Origin: DASXRA01 sp036506155
Lineage (GTDB): Bacteria > Actinomycetota > Actinomycetes > Mycobacteriales > Jatrophihabitantaceae
Direction: 5' to 3'
DNA length: 64,000 bases
NCBI GenBank assembly: GCA_036506155.1
Contig: DASXSF010000083.1
Span: forward strand, 1 to 64,000
Position numbers and translations under genes: made by a program. The stretch's first letter is position 1; each line of letters starts with the position of its first letter. The notes below the pieces were generated by a model, which saw only the letters and a program-made list of their open reading frames with translations, was not told the origin of the DNA and searched no databases. Below are positions 8,290 through 17,057 of the stretch, in pieces.

Positions 8290-9245
8290 CCATGACCACC
8301 ACACCAGCGGTCGAGGCCGACCAGCTCGTCAAGATCTACCGGGGCGGCGTGCGCGCGGTGGACGGGATCAGCTTCTCGGTCGAGCACGGCGAGGCGTTCG
8401 GCCTGCTCGGGCCCAACGGCGCCGGCAAGTCCACGACGATCGGGATGCTGACCACCACGGTCAAACCGACGTCCGGGCGGGCCACCCTCGGCGGCATCGA
8501 CGTCGCCTCCAACCCCACCGCCACCCGGGCCGTCAGCAGCGTCGTCTTCCAGGACACGGTCGTCGACCGGCCGCTGACCGGCCGGCAGAACCTGATGCTG
8601 CACCTGCGCCTGTGGGGCGTAGAACCCACCGCCGGGCGCACACGCTACGAGCAACTCAGCGACGCCGTTGGTATCACCGACCTTCTCGACCGCTCGGTCG
8701 CCACCTACAGCGGCGGGGAGCGGCGGCGGCTGGAGATCGTGCGCGCGCTGCTGTCCGCCCCGCAGGTGCTGTTCCTCGACGAACCGACCGTCGGCCTGGA
8801 CACCCGGGTGCGGCACGACCTGTTCGACGCGATCACCACGATCCGCGAACGCACCGGTGTCACGATCATCATGACCACGCACTACCTCGACGAGGCCGAG
8901 CGACTCTGCGATCGGCTCGCCATCATCGACGCCGGCCGCATCGTCGCCTGCGACAGTCCGCGCAACCTGCTCGCCTCGGTCGGCGCCGAGGTGCTCGACC
9001 TACGCGTGGCCAACCCGAACAAGGCGATCGCGGTGCTACGCGGACGTGGCATCGCCAAGCAGGACATTGCCGTCACCGGATTCACCGTCACCGCGTCGCT
9101 GCGTGACGTGTCCGCCCAGCAGATCAGCCAAGCGCTGAACGAGTTCTCGGTGACGGTGCAGTCCGCGACCACCCGGCGACCCAGCCTCGACGACGTCTAC
9201 CTCCGCCTCACCGGCGCGCGCATCACCGCCGGAACCGACAACTGA
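8286..9245 (+). CDS. ABC exporter ATP-binding protein (DrrA/daunorubicin-resistance type)
   Basis: ATPase subunit, 319 aa, of an ABC-2 type drug or lipid exporter. It has Walker A GPNGAGKST (about residue 45), signature YSGGERRR (about 142), Walker B VLFLDEPTVGLD (about 162), the switch His (TTHYLDEAERL, about 199) and the C-terminal extension typical of DrrA-like proteins. ATG at 8286 is chosen because it overlaps the stop of the VOC gene. The permease follows after 15 bases. Confidence 0.93.
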   Translation: MTMTTTPAVEADQLVKIYRGGVRAVDGISFSVEHGEAFGLLGPNGAGKSTTIGMLTTTVKPTSGRATLGGIDVASNPTATRAVSSVVFQDTVVDRPLTGRQNLMLHLRLWGVEPTAGRTRYEQLSDAVGITDLLDRSVATYSGGERRRLEIVRALLSAPQVLFLDEPTVGLDTRVRHDLFDAITTIRERTGVTIIMTTHYLDEAERLCDRLAIIDAGRIVACDSPRNLLASVGAEVLDLRVANPNKAIAVLRGRGIAKQDIAVTGFTVTASLRDVSAQQISQALNEFSVTVQSATTRRPSLDDVYLRLTGARITAGTDN

Positions 9246-9260
9246 CACGAAGGACCACCG

Positions 9261-10115
9261 ATGACCGCAACCACAGCGACGGCGACGCCCACCATCCTGG
9301 CGGCGCCCACCATCTCCCGCCCCACCAACGTCGTGCCCGCGCTTGCGTTGCGCCGCCTGGCGCTAACGATCCGCTCGCCGCGGGCAGTCGCCATACCTGT
9401 GCTCGCCCCTGTCCTGTTCGCGCTGATCGTCGCACCCGCGCTGGGCAACACGCTCGGGACGCCCGGACAGCACCGCACGTACATGACCTTCGTCGCCCTC
9501 GCCGCCGCCGGCCTGCTCATCCCCGTCAACTGCATGTTCTCCGGCCTCGGCGTACTCACCGACCGGCAGCAAGGCGCGATGCGCGAACTGCTCGTTGCCC
9601 CCATCCGCCGGTCCTCGATCGTGCTGGGCAACCTGCTGGCCGCCCTCGTGATCACGACCCTGCAGGTCACCGTCCTGATCTTCGCCGCCGCGCTGCGCGG
9701 CGCCCACTTCCACTCCGGGCGGCATCTGCTGTGGTTCGCCGCGGCTGCGGTCGCGCTCGCGGTGTTCGTCTACGGCCTGGCAGAAACCTTCGCAACCAAG
9801 ATCACCAATGCCGAGGAGTACACCGGCCTGGTACCGCCGATCGCGATCGTCCCGTTCTTCTTCGCCGGCACCCTCTACCCCATCACCTCGCTTCCCGCAT
9901 GGCTCGACGGCATTGCGAAAGTCCTTCCGCTAACCCACGCCGTGGCCCTGTTCCGCTACGGGCTGACCCCCCAAGGCACCCAGGCCCTACACAACATCTG
10001 GGGCATGAGCGATCCGACGCGCATGGCCCTGCTCTCCCTAGCCGTTGTCGTCGCGTATGCAGCCATCACCCTCACAGTCGCGATTCGGCTCTTCACCAAG
10101 TCAGGAACCAACTGA
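9261..10115 (+). CDS. ABC-2 type permease, partner of the ATPase
   Basis: Membrane subunit of the exporter, 284 aa, with about six transmembrane helices and the ABC-2 pattern (FSGLGVLTDRQQGAMRELLV after helix 2 and a P-I-x-S-L-P-x-W motif near residue 215). AAGGA lies upstream of ATG 9261. Together with 8286-9245 it forms a two-gene DrrAB-like pump. The substrate cannot be read from sequence. Confidence 0.9.
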   Translation: MTATTATATPTILAAPTISRPTNVVPALALRRLALTIRSPRAVAIPVLAPVLFALIVAPALGNTLGTPGQHRTYMTFVALAAAGLLIPVNCMFSGLGVLTDRQQGAMRELLVAPIRRSSIVLGNLLAALVITTLQVTVLIFAAALRGAHFHSGRHLLWFAAAAVALAVFVYGLAETFATKITNAEEYTGLVPPIAIVPFFFAGTLYPITSLPAWLDGIAKVLPLTHAVALFRYGLTPQGTQALHNIWGMSDPTRMALLSLAVVVAYAAITLTVAIRLFTKSGTN

Positions 10116-10234
10116 CCGGCTCCCGTCGACCACGAGCAATCCGGAAGACAACCGCGGCGCTGCCGTGTGGCGCGGAGTGCACCGAAGCTCGCTCACGCTC
10201 TGCGCGGTGCCTGGATCCGGGAGTGGTCAGCGGC

Positions 10235-10254
10235 CGGCCACAGGCATGTGGCCG
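10235..10254. terminator. hairpin, possible terminator of the ABC operon
   Basis: An 8-bp perfect stem CGGCCACA/TGTGGCCG with a GGCA loop lies 120 bases after the permease stop. No U-tract follows, so termination is only plausible. The remaining space up to 10416 shows no gene. Confidence 0.4.
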
Positions 10255-10416
10255 ACGGCGATTTCGGCAAAGTCGTGGATGAGCCGGTTGTGACGGCTCG
10301 GTGCTGTGTACTTAGCAAGCTCTTAACGTTGATCCGCACGTCATGGCGCGTTCGCGGCTATGTTGTCTGCACCGTCGCGGCAGGGGGCCGCGACGCGTGT
10401 TGATTCGGGGGGATCA

Positions 10417-10995
10417 ATGATGCTTCGTGCTTTGCTGCGCTGTCGTACGGCGGCGGTGATCATCGCTGCGGCGGCGGCCACGCTGATACCGGCGTCGGCC
10501 GCGTTCGCCGGCGGCAATGGGTCGACAACACAAACCCAGCACGTCCATGGCGCCGGCGCCGCCGGCATCATCGTGATCGATTTCCTGCCGCAGGACGCGC
10601 CTGCGCTGCCGGCCGGCTGCTGGGCGAACCCGACGCTCGCGATCGTGTCCGTTGACGGCAACGCGGTGCAGCACGTCACCGTGAACAAGGCACAGGACTT
10701 CTGGTTCACGTCTACCTTCACCGGCGACGCAGCGGTGTACCCGGTGGTGCAGCCGGTGCAGTTCGACAGCGACGGGAACGTCATCGTGGACACCAGCGGC
10801 CCCGCGCTGTACACCGGGCACCTAACCACATGGTTCGGTCAGGAGGACAACAAGCAGAACGGCGTTGACCACGCCACCGTGTCCTTCCACGGAGCTGACG
10901 CCGCCGGCAACATGGTGAACGTCAACGGCCACGTCCAATACGCGACCAACGCCGCCGGGCAGCCCACCGCCCAGGTCGCGCGCGTGACCTGCTGA
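10417..10995 (+). CDS. secreted protein of unknown function
   Basis: Unrecognised family, 192 aa. It has a clear Sec signal peptide (MMLRALLRCR, hydrophobic stretch, cleavage after about ASAAFA, residue 31). The mature part is beta-rich and ends VARVTC; Cys residues occur at about 68 and 192 and could form a disulfide. ATG 10417 follows a GGGGGGAT site. The gene is alone between two hairpins, so it is probably monocistronic. Confidence 0.65.
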   Translation: MMLRALLRCRTAAVIIAAAAATLIPASAAFAGGNGSTTQTQHVHGAGAAGIIVIDFLPQDAPALPAGCWANPTLAIVSVDGNAVQHVTVNKAQDFWFTSTFTGDAAVYPVVQPVQFDSDGNVIVDTSGPALYTGHLTTWFGQEDNKQNGVDHATVSFHGADAAGNMVNVNGHVQYATNAAGQPTAQVARVTC

Positions 10996-11003
10996 CAATA
11001 AGC

Positions 11004-11037
11004 GTGAGCCGGCACACCGTGCGGTGTGCCGGCTCAC
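11004..11037. terminator. bidirectional terminator hairpin
   Basis: A perfect 15-bp stem (GTGAGCCGGCACACC with its complement) encloses a GTGC loop, placed between the convergent secreted-protein gene and rpmJ. Stem strength and position fit a terminator serving both strands, although no strong U-tract is present. Confidence 0.8.
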
Positions 11038-11083
11038 CATGGCGGTACCCGCCGGCCTAGCGGCTCGCGGGCGTCCGCTGTGG

Positions 11084-11206
11084 TTAGCCTTGCCGGGCGG
11101 TCCAGCGCGGGTGCTTCTTGTTGATCACGAACAGCCGCCCGCGGCGGCGCACCACGATCGCCCCGTCCTTGGCGGCCAGCGATCGCAGCGAGTTGCGCTT
11201 CTTCAT
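11084..11206 (-). CDS. rpmJ: 50S ribosomal protein L36, zinc-independent paralogue
   Basis: The 40-aa protein starts MKKRNSLRSLAAKDGAIVVR and ends INKKHPRWTARQG. It matches the alternative L36 that lacks the four zinc-binding cysteines of the standard form. In actinobacteria such C-minus paralogues are usually Zur-controlled and made under zinc shortage. It lies 41 bases downstream of an L33 gene of the same type, so the two are probably co-transcribed. The gene is complete and ends at TAA. Confidence 0.9.
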   Translation of the reverse strand: MKKRNSLRSLAAKDGAIVVRRRGRLFVINKKHPRWTARQG

Positions 11207-11247
11207 GGAGGTTCCTCTCGGATCGATTCGGATAGGGGCGTCCCGGG

Positions 11248-11415
11248 TTAGCGGGCTTCGCGGAACTCGACGTGCCGGCGCACGGCCGGGTCGTACTTGC
11301 GCAGCACGAGCCGGTCCGGATCGTTGCGCCGGCTCTTGGTCGTGACGTACGAGTAGCCGGTGCGCGCGCTGCTCACCAGTCGGACGATGGCTCGGGCATC
11401 CCTGGAGCGGGCCAC
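11248..11415 (-). CDS. rpmG: 50S ribosomal protein L33, zinc-independent paralogue
   Basis: The 55-aa protein starts MARSRDARAIVRLVSSARTG and contains SYVTTKSRRNDPDRLVLRKY. It lacks the CxxC pairs of zinc-binding L33. The GTG start has GAGGAGG at good distance. Upstream lies an imperfect palindrome containing GTTAATAGTGGTAAC (minus strand, about 11434-11448), a candidate regulator site that does not clearly match the usual Zur box. Confidence 0.9.
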   Translation of the reverse strand: MARSRDARAIVRLVSSARTGYSYVTTKSRRNDPDRLVLRKYDPAVRRHVEFREAR

Positions 11416-11523
11416 TGTGGCCTCCTCGGCACTAGTCGGGAATGGTTACCACTATTAACTACAACCGAGCCGTTCCTGTTCCATTACTTGATCAAGCCGG
11501 CCCGTTGCGCCAGGCGCGTGGCG

Positions 11524-11793
11524 CTACTCCTCGGCGCCCATGCTGTGCCAGGGCGGCTTGCGAGTGGCCGCGGCGCCCCATTCGTCGCCAGGGTCGGTCC
11601 GTTCGTCGCCGGCGGCGCCCCAGCGGATCACCTGCCTCGGCCTCGTCCTGCCGGTTCCGCGGGAGTAAATCCGGTCGCCGGTGTAGATCATGACGGCGTG
11701 GTCGTGCCCGTCGTGGTCGCTGAACAGCTGGCACCGGCCGCGGCTGGACCGTGCCGTGCACCGAGACGCGTCGTGATCGGCAGGTAGCACCAT
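11524..11793 (-). CDS. 89-aa hypothetical protein
   Basis: Unknown function. The segment CTARSSRGRCQLFSDHDGHD has the Cys-x8-Cys plus D/H-rich layout seen in small actinobacterial and phage proteins that may bind metal. The C-terminus is polar (PPWHSMGAEE). The start is ATG at 11793. There is no clear ribosome binding site, but composition is protein-like. Confidence 0.5.
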   Translation of the reverse strand: MVLPADHDASRCTARSSRGRCQLFSDHDGHDHAVMIYTGDRIYSRGTGRTRPRQVIRWGAAGDERTDPGDEWGAAATRKPPWHSMGAEE

Positions 11794-11830
11794 GGCCTGA
11801 CATTAGTCGAACTGGCGTTCGATGAAAAGG

Positions 11831-11857
11831 GCGGTGCTGGCGGTGCTGGCGGTGCTG
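11831..11857. repeat. three tandem copies of a 9-bp unit
   Basis: GCGGTGCTG is repeated three times head to tail, followed by a poly-G stretch. It lies in the 300-bp space upstream of the phosphoesterase gene, where I see no gene. This is probably replication-slippage sequence with no evident function. Confidence 0.7.
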
Positions 11858-12100
11858 GCGGGGGGATGTCCGCGTCGGCGGCCGGGCGGCGGTATGGGTA
11901 GGCGCACGGTCCCAGCTGATAAGCGGGACGGCGAGGCCGGTGCGGAAGCGGGTGCTCTTCATGCGTGCGGGGTGAGGTTGTGCCCACGTCGGGCGCCGAG
12001 GATCGCGGATGCGGTTCGAATTGTGCGGGGCCGCGCAGCCTATCGACGGTGCTCAGGAACCGGACGTGGTCGCAGTCTGTTGGCTTGGGAGGGATGGCTG

Positions 12101-13692
12101 ATGCCGGCACGGGATGGGTCCCACGCCTTGGATCACGTCGTGGTGGTGCTGTTCGAGAACCGGTCGCTGGACAACGTGCTGGGGCACTTGTACGGCCCGG
12201 GCGATGGCAAGGACTTCGACGGGGTCATCGGCAAGCAGCTGAGCAATCCCATTCCCGCGTGGGCCGAGCACGGTGCTGAACGCAAGGTGGTTCCGTACAG
12301 CGTCGCCACCGACATGGACTCACCCAACCCGGATTCCGGTGAGGAGTACTTCCACACCAACACCCAACTGTTCAACAGCATCGACGACCACAACCGGTCC
12401 AAGATCGGTGAGGCCGTAACGGCTCCGTGGAATGTGCCGCCGCCGGGGGCGGTCCCGGCGATGGATGGGTTCGTGACCGACTACATCTCCACCTTCACCG
12501 GCGAGACCGGCCGCCAGCCGACCTACGACGAGTACGCGCACATCATGACCGAGTGCACGCCCGAGCAGCTGCCGGTGCTCAGCGGCATCGCCCGCGACTT
12601 CGGGGTCTTCGACCACTGGTTCAGCGAGGTGCCCTCGCAGACGTTCATGAACCGCTCGTTCTGGACGGCGGCGACCTCGTCGGGGTTCGTGGTGAACAGC
12701 CCGATCGGCAAGTGGCTGGCCAAGAACAATGCCGAGACGATCTTCGACCGGCTGGAGGCGCATGGGCGGACCTGGAAGGTCTACATCATGGAGCCGATGC
12801 CGATCTCGTTCACCGGAGTGATCCACTATCCCCGGCTGAAAGACCGGCTGGCCACCCACTTCGTTCCCTTCGCCGAGTTCGAAAAAGACGCCGCAGCGGG
12901 CACCCTGCCGGACTTCTCGCTCATCGAGCCGAACATGCTGGGCGGGCACGGTGACTACCACCCCGCATTCGGGCGGTCGTTTTCTGACACGGTGGACCTG
13001 GCTATGGACAACCCGTCCGCGATGCTGGCCGGCGAGGCATTCTTGCAACGGGTGTTCACCGCCTACCGGTCCGCCACCTCACAGACGGGCCCAAACGTAT
13101 GGAACACCCCACTGCTGATCGGCTGGGACGAGCCCGGCGGCACCTACGACCACGTCCCTCCCGGGCCGGTCCCGCCACCGGACCCATTCGCACCCCCGGG
13201 CGAGTTCGGCTTCACCTTCGACCGCTCCGGCTACCGGGTACCGGCCATCCTCGTCTCCCCGTGGATCGCACCGGGTTCCGTCTACAACGAGGAATACCGG
13301 CACACCTCCCTGATCGCCACGCTGCGCAAGAGCTGGGACTCGGTGAGGCATTCACGCTGCGAGACGCCTCGGCCCGCACCCTCGAGCACGTCTTCTCCCT
13401 CGACACGCCCCGCGACCCAGACACCTGGGCCACCGTCACGGCCCGTCCGGTGCCCGAGTGGACGATGGACCCCGAAGTGGTGGGCCAGGCGCTAAGCACC
13501 CTCGGCAAAGGCATCGCACCCGCGCTCATCGCCAAGGCCCAGGAACTCGGGCTGCCACTCCCGGCCGAGCTCGACAGCCCCGCAGCGGACCTTCCACCCC
13601 GGCGCATCATCGGCGTCCTCAGGCAGATCGCCGGCCACTTCTTTCCGCTTCTAGCCAGATACGACCGCCTGCAGATGAACTCGGACCCGTAG
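12101..13692 (+). pseudogene. phosphoesterase (phospholipase C / acid phosphatase family) with a frameshift
   Basis: Alkaline-phosphatase-superfamily phosphoesterase (PF04185 type), about 530 aa if repaired. The metal-site motif FENRSLDNVLGH is near residue 18, GGTYDHVPPG near 347 and YRVPAILVSPW near 383. The frame runs from ATG 12101 (GGGAGGG 7 bases upstream) to about 13338, then continues one frame over as EAFTLRDASARTLEHVFSL to the stop at 13692; a single missing base explains it. There is no signal peptide at this start. Without repair the last ~115 residues are lost. A related secreted enzyme is at 47311-49002. Confidence 0.8.
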
Positions 13693-13814
13693 AAGCCCTC
13701 CACTACAGCCTCCGCTCAGCCCCGCGGACAGGACAGCTGACGCCACCCGCATGTGATTCGCATCCACCCGGCACGTCCAGCGCGCGGATCTCGTCGTCCG
13801 GGCGGGCACCGACC

Positions 13815-14771
13815 CTAGTCGGCACGGGATCGGACGATGAGATCGGCGAGCAGCGCGATAGCGCCGACCAGCAGCCCGGCCACGATCAGCAGCAGGGTGC
13901 TCGTGGCGATCTGCAGTGGGAAGCGGACCAGGTCAACGACCGCCTTGACTACGCCGATTCCGACGAGCCACAGGGCAATCGGCATAAGCACCTTGATCGG
14001 GTTGAAGTACATGATCATCCGCAACACTTGAAGGATGTAGCGGTACGCGTCGCTGATGAAATGGAACTTGCTCCGGCCCGCGCGCTTCGCGTACTCGATG
14101 GGCAGGTAGTCGACCGTGCGCTGGTTGGACAGGAACGACAACGTGATCGTGGTGACGCAGGAGAAGCCCGGCGGCAATAGACGCAAGTAAGGCAGCGACA
14201 CGTCCCGCTTGAATGCGCGGAAGCCGGAGTTCAGGTCGGGGATCTTCGTCGACGAGAGCCGCTCGGCGAGCTTGCGGATCAGCCATTTCGCGGGCACGCG
14301 CAGGAGCTTGTGCGTGCCCCGCTCGCTGGTGCGAGCGCCGACGACCTGGTCGACATCCGGGTTGTCGATCAGGTACTGGACGAACTGCGGGATCCGCTCG
14401 TTCGGATACGTCATGTCGGCATCGGTCCACACGACGATGCGACCGTATGCCTCCGCGGTGCCGATCCGCCGGGCTGTGCCGGATCCCCCGTTGCGGCGGA
14501 ACGCCATTACCCGCAAACGCGGAAACCGTGTCTGCGCCTCAGTCAGCACGCGAAGCGTGTCGTCAGTGGACTTGTCGTCGATCGCGAGGATCTCGTAGCT
14601 GAACGGGCTCGCGTCCATGGCCGCGGCGATGCGCTCCAGCTCGGTCAGGACATGATCTTGCTCGTTGTAGCAAGGCAACACGATCGTGACGTCCAGCGTG
14701 CTGCGACTCGGATCCTCGTGGAGTGAGAGCTGGGAGAGCTGGTTCGTCCTCGCCGGCAACGTCGTCGTCAC
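13815..14771 (-). CDS. family 2 glycosyltransferase with C-terminal membrane helices (polyprenyl-phosphate sugar transferase type)
   Basis: Likely transfers a sugar from a nucleotide donor to polyprenyl phosphate on the inner membrane face. The 318 aa contain a GT-A domain: VTIVLPCYNEQDHV (about residue 28), LAIDDKSTDDT (about 62), TDADMTYP (DXD, about 115) and GFRAFKRD (about 184). Two membrane helices lie at about 245-275 and 280-310, as in DPMS/DPG-synthase-like enzymes. The GTG start has GGAGGACA upstream. It is divergent from a flippase-like gene, fitting a shared surface-glycan pathway. Confidence 0.88.
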   Translation of the reverse strand: MTTTLPARTNQLSQLSLHEDPSRSTLDVTIVLPCYNEQDHVLTELERIAAAMDASPFSYEILAIDDKSTDDTLRVLTEAQTRFPRLRVMAFRRNGGSGTARRIGTAEAYGRIVVWTDADMTYPNERIPQFVQYLIDNPDVDQVVGARTSERGTHKLLRVPAKWLIRKLAERLSSTKIPDLNSGFRAFKRDVSLPYLRLLPPGFSCVTTITLSFLSNQRTVDYLPIEYAKRAGRSKFHFISDAYRYILQVLRMIMYFNPIKVLMPIALWLVGIGVVKAVVDLVRFPLQIATSTLLLIVAGLLVGAIALLADLIVRSRAD

Positions 14772-14846
14772 TGCCTGTCCTCCATGGTCAACCTCCTGTT
14801 GGGGCCAGCTTGCTGGGGAGACTCGGATCAGCTATTCGACTAAGTC

Positions 14847-14861
14847 TATAGATACGCTATA
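14847..14861. promoter_or_regulatory. palindrome in the divergent promoter region
   Basis: TATAG-ATACG-CTATA is a perfect inverted repeat in an AT-rich island between the divergent glycosyltransferase and flippase-fusion genes. The right arm overlaps a good -10 element (TATAAA) for the rightward gene, so it may be a promoter, an operator, or both. Confidence 0.45.
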
Positions 14862-14894
14862 AAAGTGTGGACACGGATCGACGAGGAGGTGGCA

Positions 14895-16595
14895 ATGGCT
14901 CACCCGACTGGCGGCTCCGACGTTGGAGGCAGCGCGGCTTCCACGTCAGTCCTGGAGCTCTCCGACTTGCCGGACACGCCTGAGCGGCCGCAGCATCGGC
15001 GACGACGGCAGGCGCCGGCACGGCTGGTTCGGGTGGCCGGCCTGCTGGTAGCCCTGGCCGCGGTTGCCTTCTGTGTCAAGACGCTCGTCGATGACTGGTC
15101 GAGGATCGGCCCGTCCGTCGAGCACGCGTCGCCGGCGTGGATGGCGTTAGCTCTGGGCTGCGGCGCGCTCTCGATGACCGGGCTGGGCGTCCTTTGGTGG
15201 AAGTGCCTCGCAGCGTTCGGCCACCAGCGCGGCCTCGCCCTGTCGTTGTCGTGGTATTTCGGCGGTGAGCTGGGCAAGTACGTTCCGGGTGGGATCTGGC
15301 CGGTCGTGGGCCGCGGCGAATTGGCCGCGCGCGGCGGCGTTCGCCGCGGCACCGGCTACGCGACCACGTTGATCGCGTATGGCTGCATGTGCGCGGCCGC
15401 GATGGTCGTCTGCGGTGTGCTCGCGCCGATTGCGGCCTCGTGGGGATGGGCGTTGATCGCGCTCGTCCCGATCGCGCTCGTCGCAGCGCACCCTGCGGTG
15501 CTGCACCGGCTGCTGGCGGTCGGGCAGCGGATCAGCCGCGGCCGGCTGAGCACCGAACCGCTGTCGTGGCCGGGCATGCTCCGCCTCGTCGCGTGGTCAC
15601 TGCCGACCTGGCTGCTGCTCGGGGCTTCGTCGGCGGCGATCGCTCGCGCTCTGGGCGAGCACCAGGACCTCGCCCGCGTCATGTTCGCCACGGTCGCTGC
15701 CTGGGCGATCGGATTTCTCGCCCTACCGGTGCCGGCCGGCATTGGGTTGCGCGAGGTGGTATTCGTCGCGTTGAGCGGGCTGCCCGCTGCCGAGGCGACG
15801 GCCGTCGCGGCCGCCGCCCGCTTGGTCCTCGTCGTCGTGGACGCGGTCGGCGGAGTGCTGGGTCTGTCGTACGCGTACAAGAGCCAGCTGGTGACCCGTA
15901 GCAAAAGGGCGTACGCGACCGGAGCCCGCGGGATGGGTCGCGCACTCACCAAGGTCGGCCTGCTGGCGCGCGAGTCGCCGGCGCGGGAGCGCCGGCTGCG
16001 GCACTGGGCCCACAGCCTCACCAAGGTGCACGACGTCCGCGCGATGGTCGACTTGGACGTGCCGTGGTGGACGTACCGCGCGATCGACATCGTGGACACC
16101 TGGCTTGCGGCGCAGCAGCGTCCGATCCGAGTCCTCGAGTACGGCTCCGGTGCGAGCACCGTCTGGCTGGCACGGCGCGCCGACGAGGTGCACTCGGTCG
16201 AGCACGACGCGCGATTCGCCGAGCATCTGCGACCGATGCTCGAGGCGTACCCGCACGTCACCCTGCACGTCGTCGAGCCGGTGCCATCCGCCTCCCCGGT
16301 AGTGCCCTCGGCCAAGAGCGGCTACGCCGGGCTCGACTTCAGCGATTACGTCAGCACGATCGAGCGCGTGCCTTGCCCCTTCGACCTCGTGGTGATCGAC
16401 GGCCGAGCCCGCGAGGCCTGCCTCAGCGCGGCGCTGTCCCGCCTGGCGCCCGGTGGCCTCATCGTGTATGACAACACCCGGCGAGCACGCTACCGGCGCG
16501 CCATCGCCGCTGCGGGCGTCACGGAGCAGCGCTTCCGCGGCCTCACCCCGGCACTGCCCTACCCAGACCAGACCTCGATGCTGCGCGCGTCGTGA
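14895..16595 (+). CDS. fusion of a UPF0104/LPG-synthase-type membrane flippase domain with a methyltransferase-like domain
   Basis: The 566-aa protein has two parts. Residues about 40-345 form some eight membrane helices of the lysylphosphatidylglycerol-synthase-TM/AglD family, including FGGELGKYVPGGIWPVVGRG and LPVPAGIGLREVVFV. Members are thought to flip or transfer lipid-linked groups. Residues about 375-566 are soluble and resemble class I SAM methyltransferases: VLEYGSGASTVWLAR (motif I), VHSVEHDARF (acidic residue after strand 2), FDLVVIDGRAREACL and GGLIVYDN. ATG 14895 is chosen because GAGGAGG lies 5 bases upstream. No frameshift is visible at the joint, so the fusion is real in this sequence. 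It is divergent from the polyprenyl-type glycosyltransferase. Confidence 0.8.
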   Translation: MAHPTGGSDVGGSAASTSVLELSDLPDTPERPQHRRRRQAPARLVRVAGLLVALAAVAFCVKTLVDDWSRIGPSVEHASPAWMALALGCGALSMTGLGVLWWKCLAAFGHQRGLALSLSWYFGGELGKYVPGGIWPVVGRGELAARGGVRRGTGYATTLIAYGCMCAAAMVVCGVLAPIAASWGWALIALVPIALVAAHPAVLHRLLAVGQRISRGRLSTEPLSWPGMLRLVAWSLPTWLLLGASSAAIARALGEHQDLARVMFATVAAWAIGFLALPVPAGIGLREVVFVALSGLPAAEATAVAAAARLVLVVVDAVGGVLGLSYAYKSQLVTRSKRAYATGARGMGRALTKVGLLARESPARERRLRHWAHSLTKVHDVRAMVDLDVPWWTYRAIDIVDTWLAAQQRPIRVLEYGSGASTVWLARRADEVHSVEHDARFAEHLRPMLEAYPHVTLHVVEPVPSASPVVPSAKSGYAGLDFSDYVSTIERVPCPFDLVVIDGRAREACLSAALSRLAPGGLIVYDNTRRARYRRAIAAAGVTEQRFRGLTPALPYPDQTSMLRAS

Positions 16596-16634
16596 TCACT
16601 TCAAGTCGATCTTCTGCGCCACTGGGCTTATTGA

Positions 16635-16997
16635 TCACCGCTGGGGCGCCTGGGCCCGGAAGTACGCGGCGACGGCGTTCCCGTGTCGAACCGGCTTGTA
16701 ATCCGGCGGGCCTTCCGCCTCGATCAGTGGCTGGACGCGTTCGACGAAGAAATCGGCGACTGCTGACGGGTTGTCCCAGACGTGGACGCTGGTGATCGTA
16801 TCGTCGCCGACGTCCCACGCGACGAGGGCAGCCAGGGCCGACGGGGGCTCGGAGACCAGGCGGAGACGGCTGGTCCATTGCTGCCAGAGTTCCCGCGGAG
16901 CAGTCACGGTCTCAACGAACATGCTGACTCCGTCCCCTGGGCCGAGCACCCGTACGAACGTACTCCGATGCACCGGATCGTGGTCAACGGTCGTCAT
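16635..16997 (-). CDS. 120-aa hypothetical protein (dimeric alpha/beta-barrel-like)
   Basis: It starts MTTVDHDPVHRSTFVRVLGP and ends with YKPVRHGNAVAAYFRAQAPQ. The V-x-V-W-D-N-P-S...F-x-x-x-x-x-x-P-x-I pattern (residues about 70-95) resembles ABM/stress-responsive dimeric barrel proteins. The ATG at 16997 is preferred over upstream in-frame starts, which add a low-complexity Arg-rich tail. It is convergent with the flippase fusion and divergent from the PPOX gene. Confidence 0.6.
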   Translation of the reverse strand: MTTVDHDPVHRSTFVRVLGPGDGVSMFVETVTAPRELWQQWTSRLRLVSEPPSALAALVAWDVGDDTITSVHVWDNPSAVADFFVERVQPLIEAEGPPDYKPVRHGNAVAAYFRAQAPQR

Positions 16998-17057
16998 GGA
17001 GGCAAGCGGTGTTGCGGATTTGCGCTTGCCGGCGAAACGGGCGGGTAGGTTCAACAA

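Noticed and set aside
11831..11857. 9-bp tandem repeat as a regulatory element
   Set aside because: Only three copies, next to a poly-G run, with no gene start close enough; slippage is the simpler view.
15356..16315. long antisense frames within the flippase fusion gene
   Set aside because: They are shadows of a gene with clear membrane and methyltransferase motifs and have no conserved pattern.
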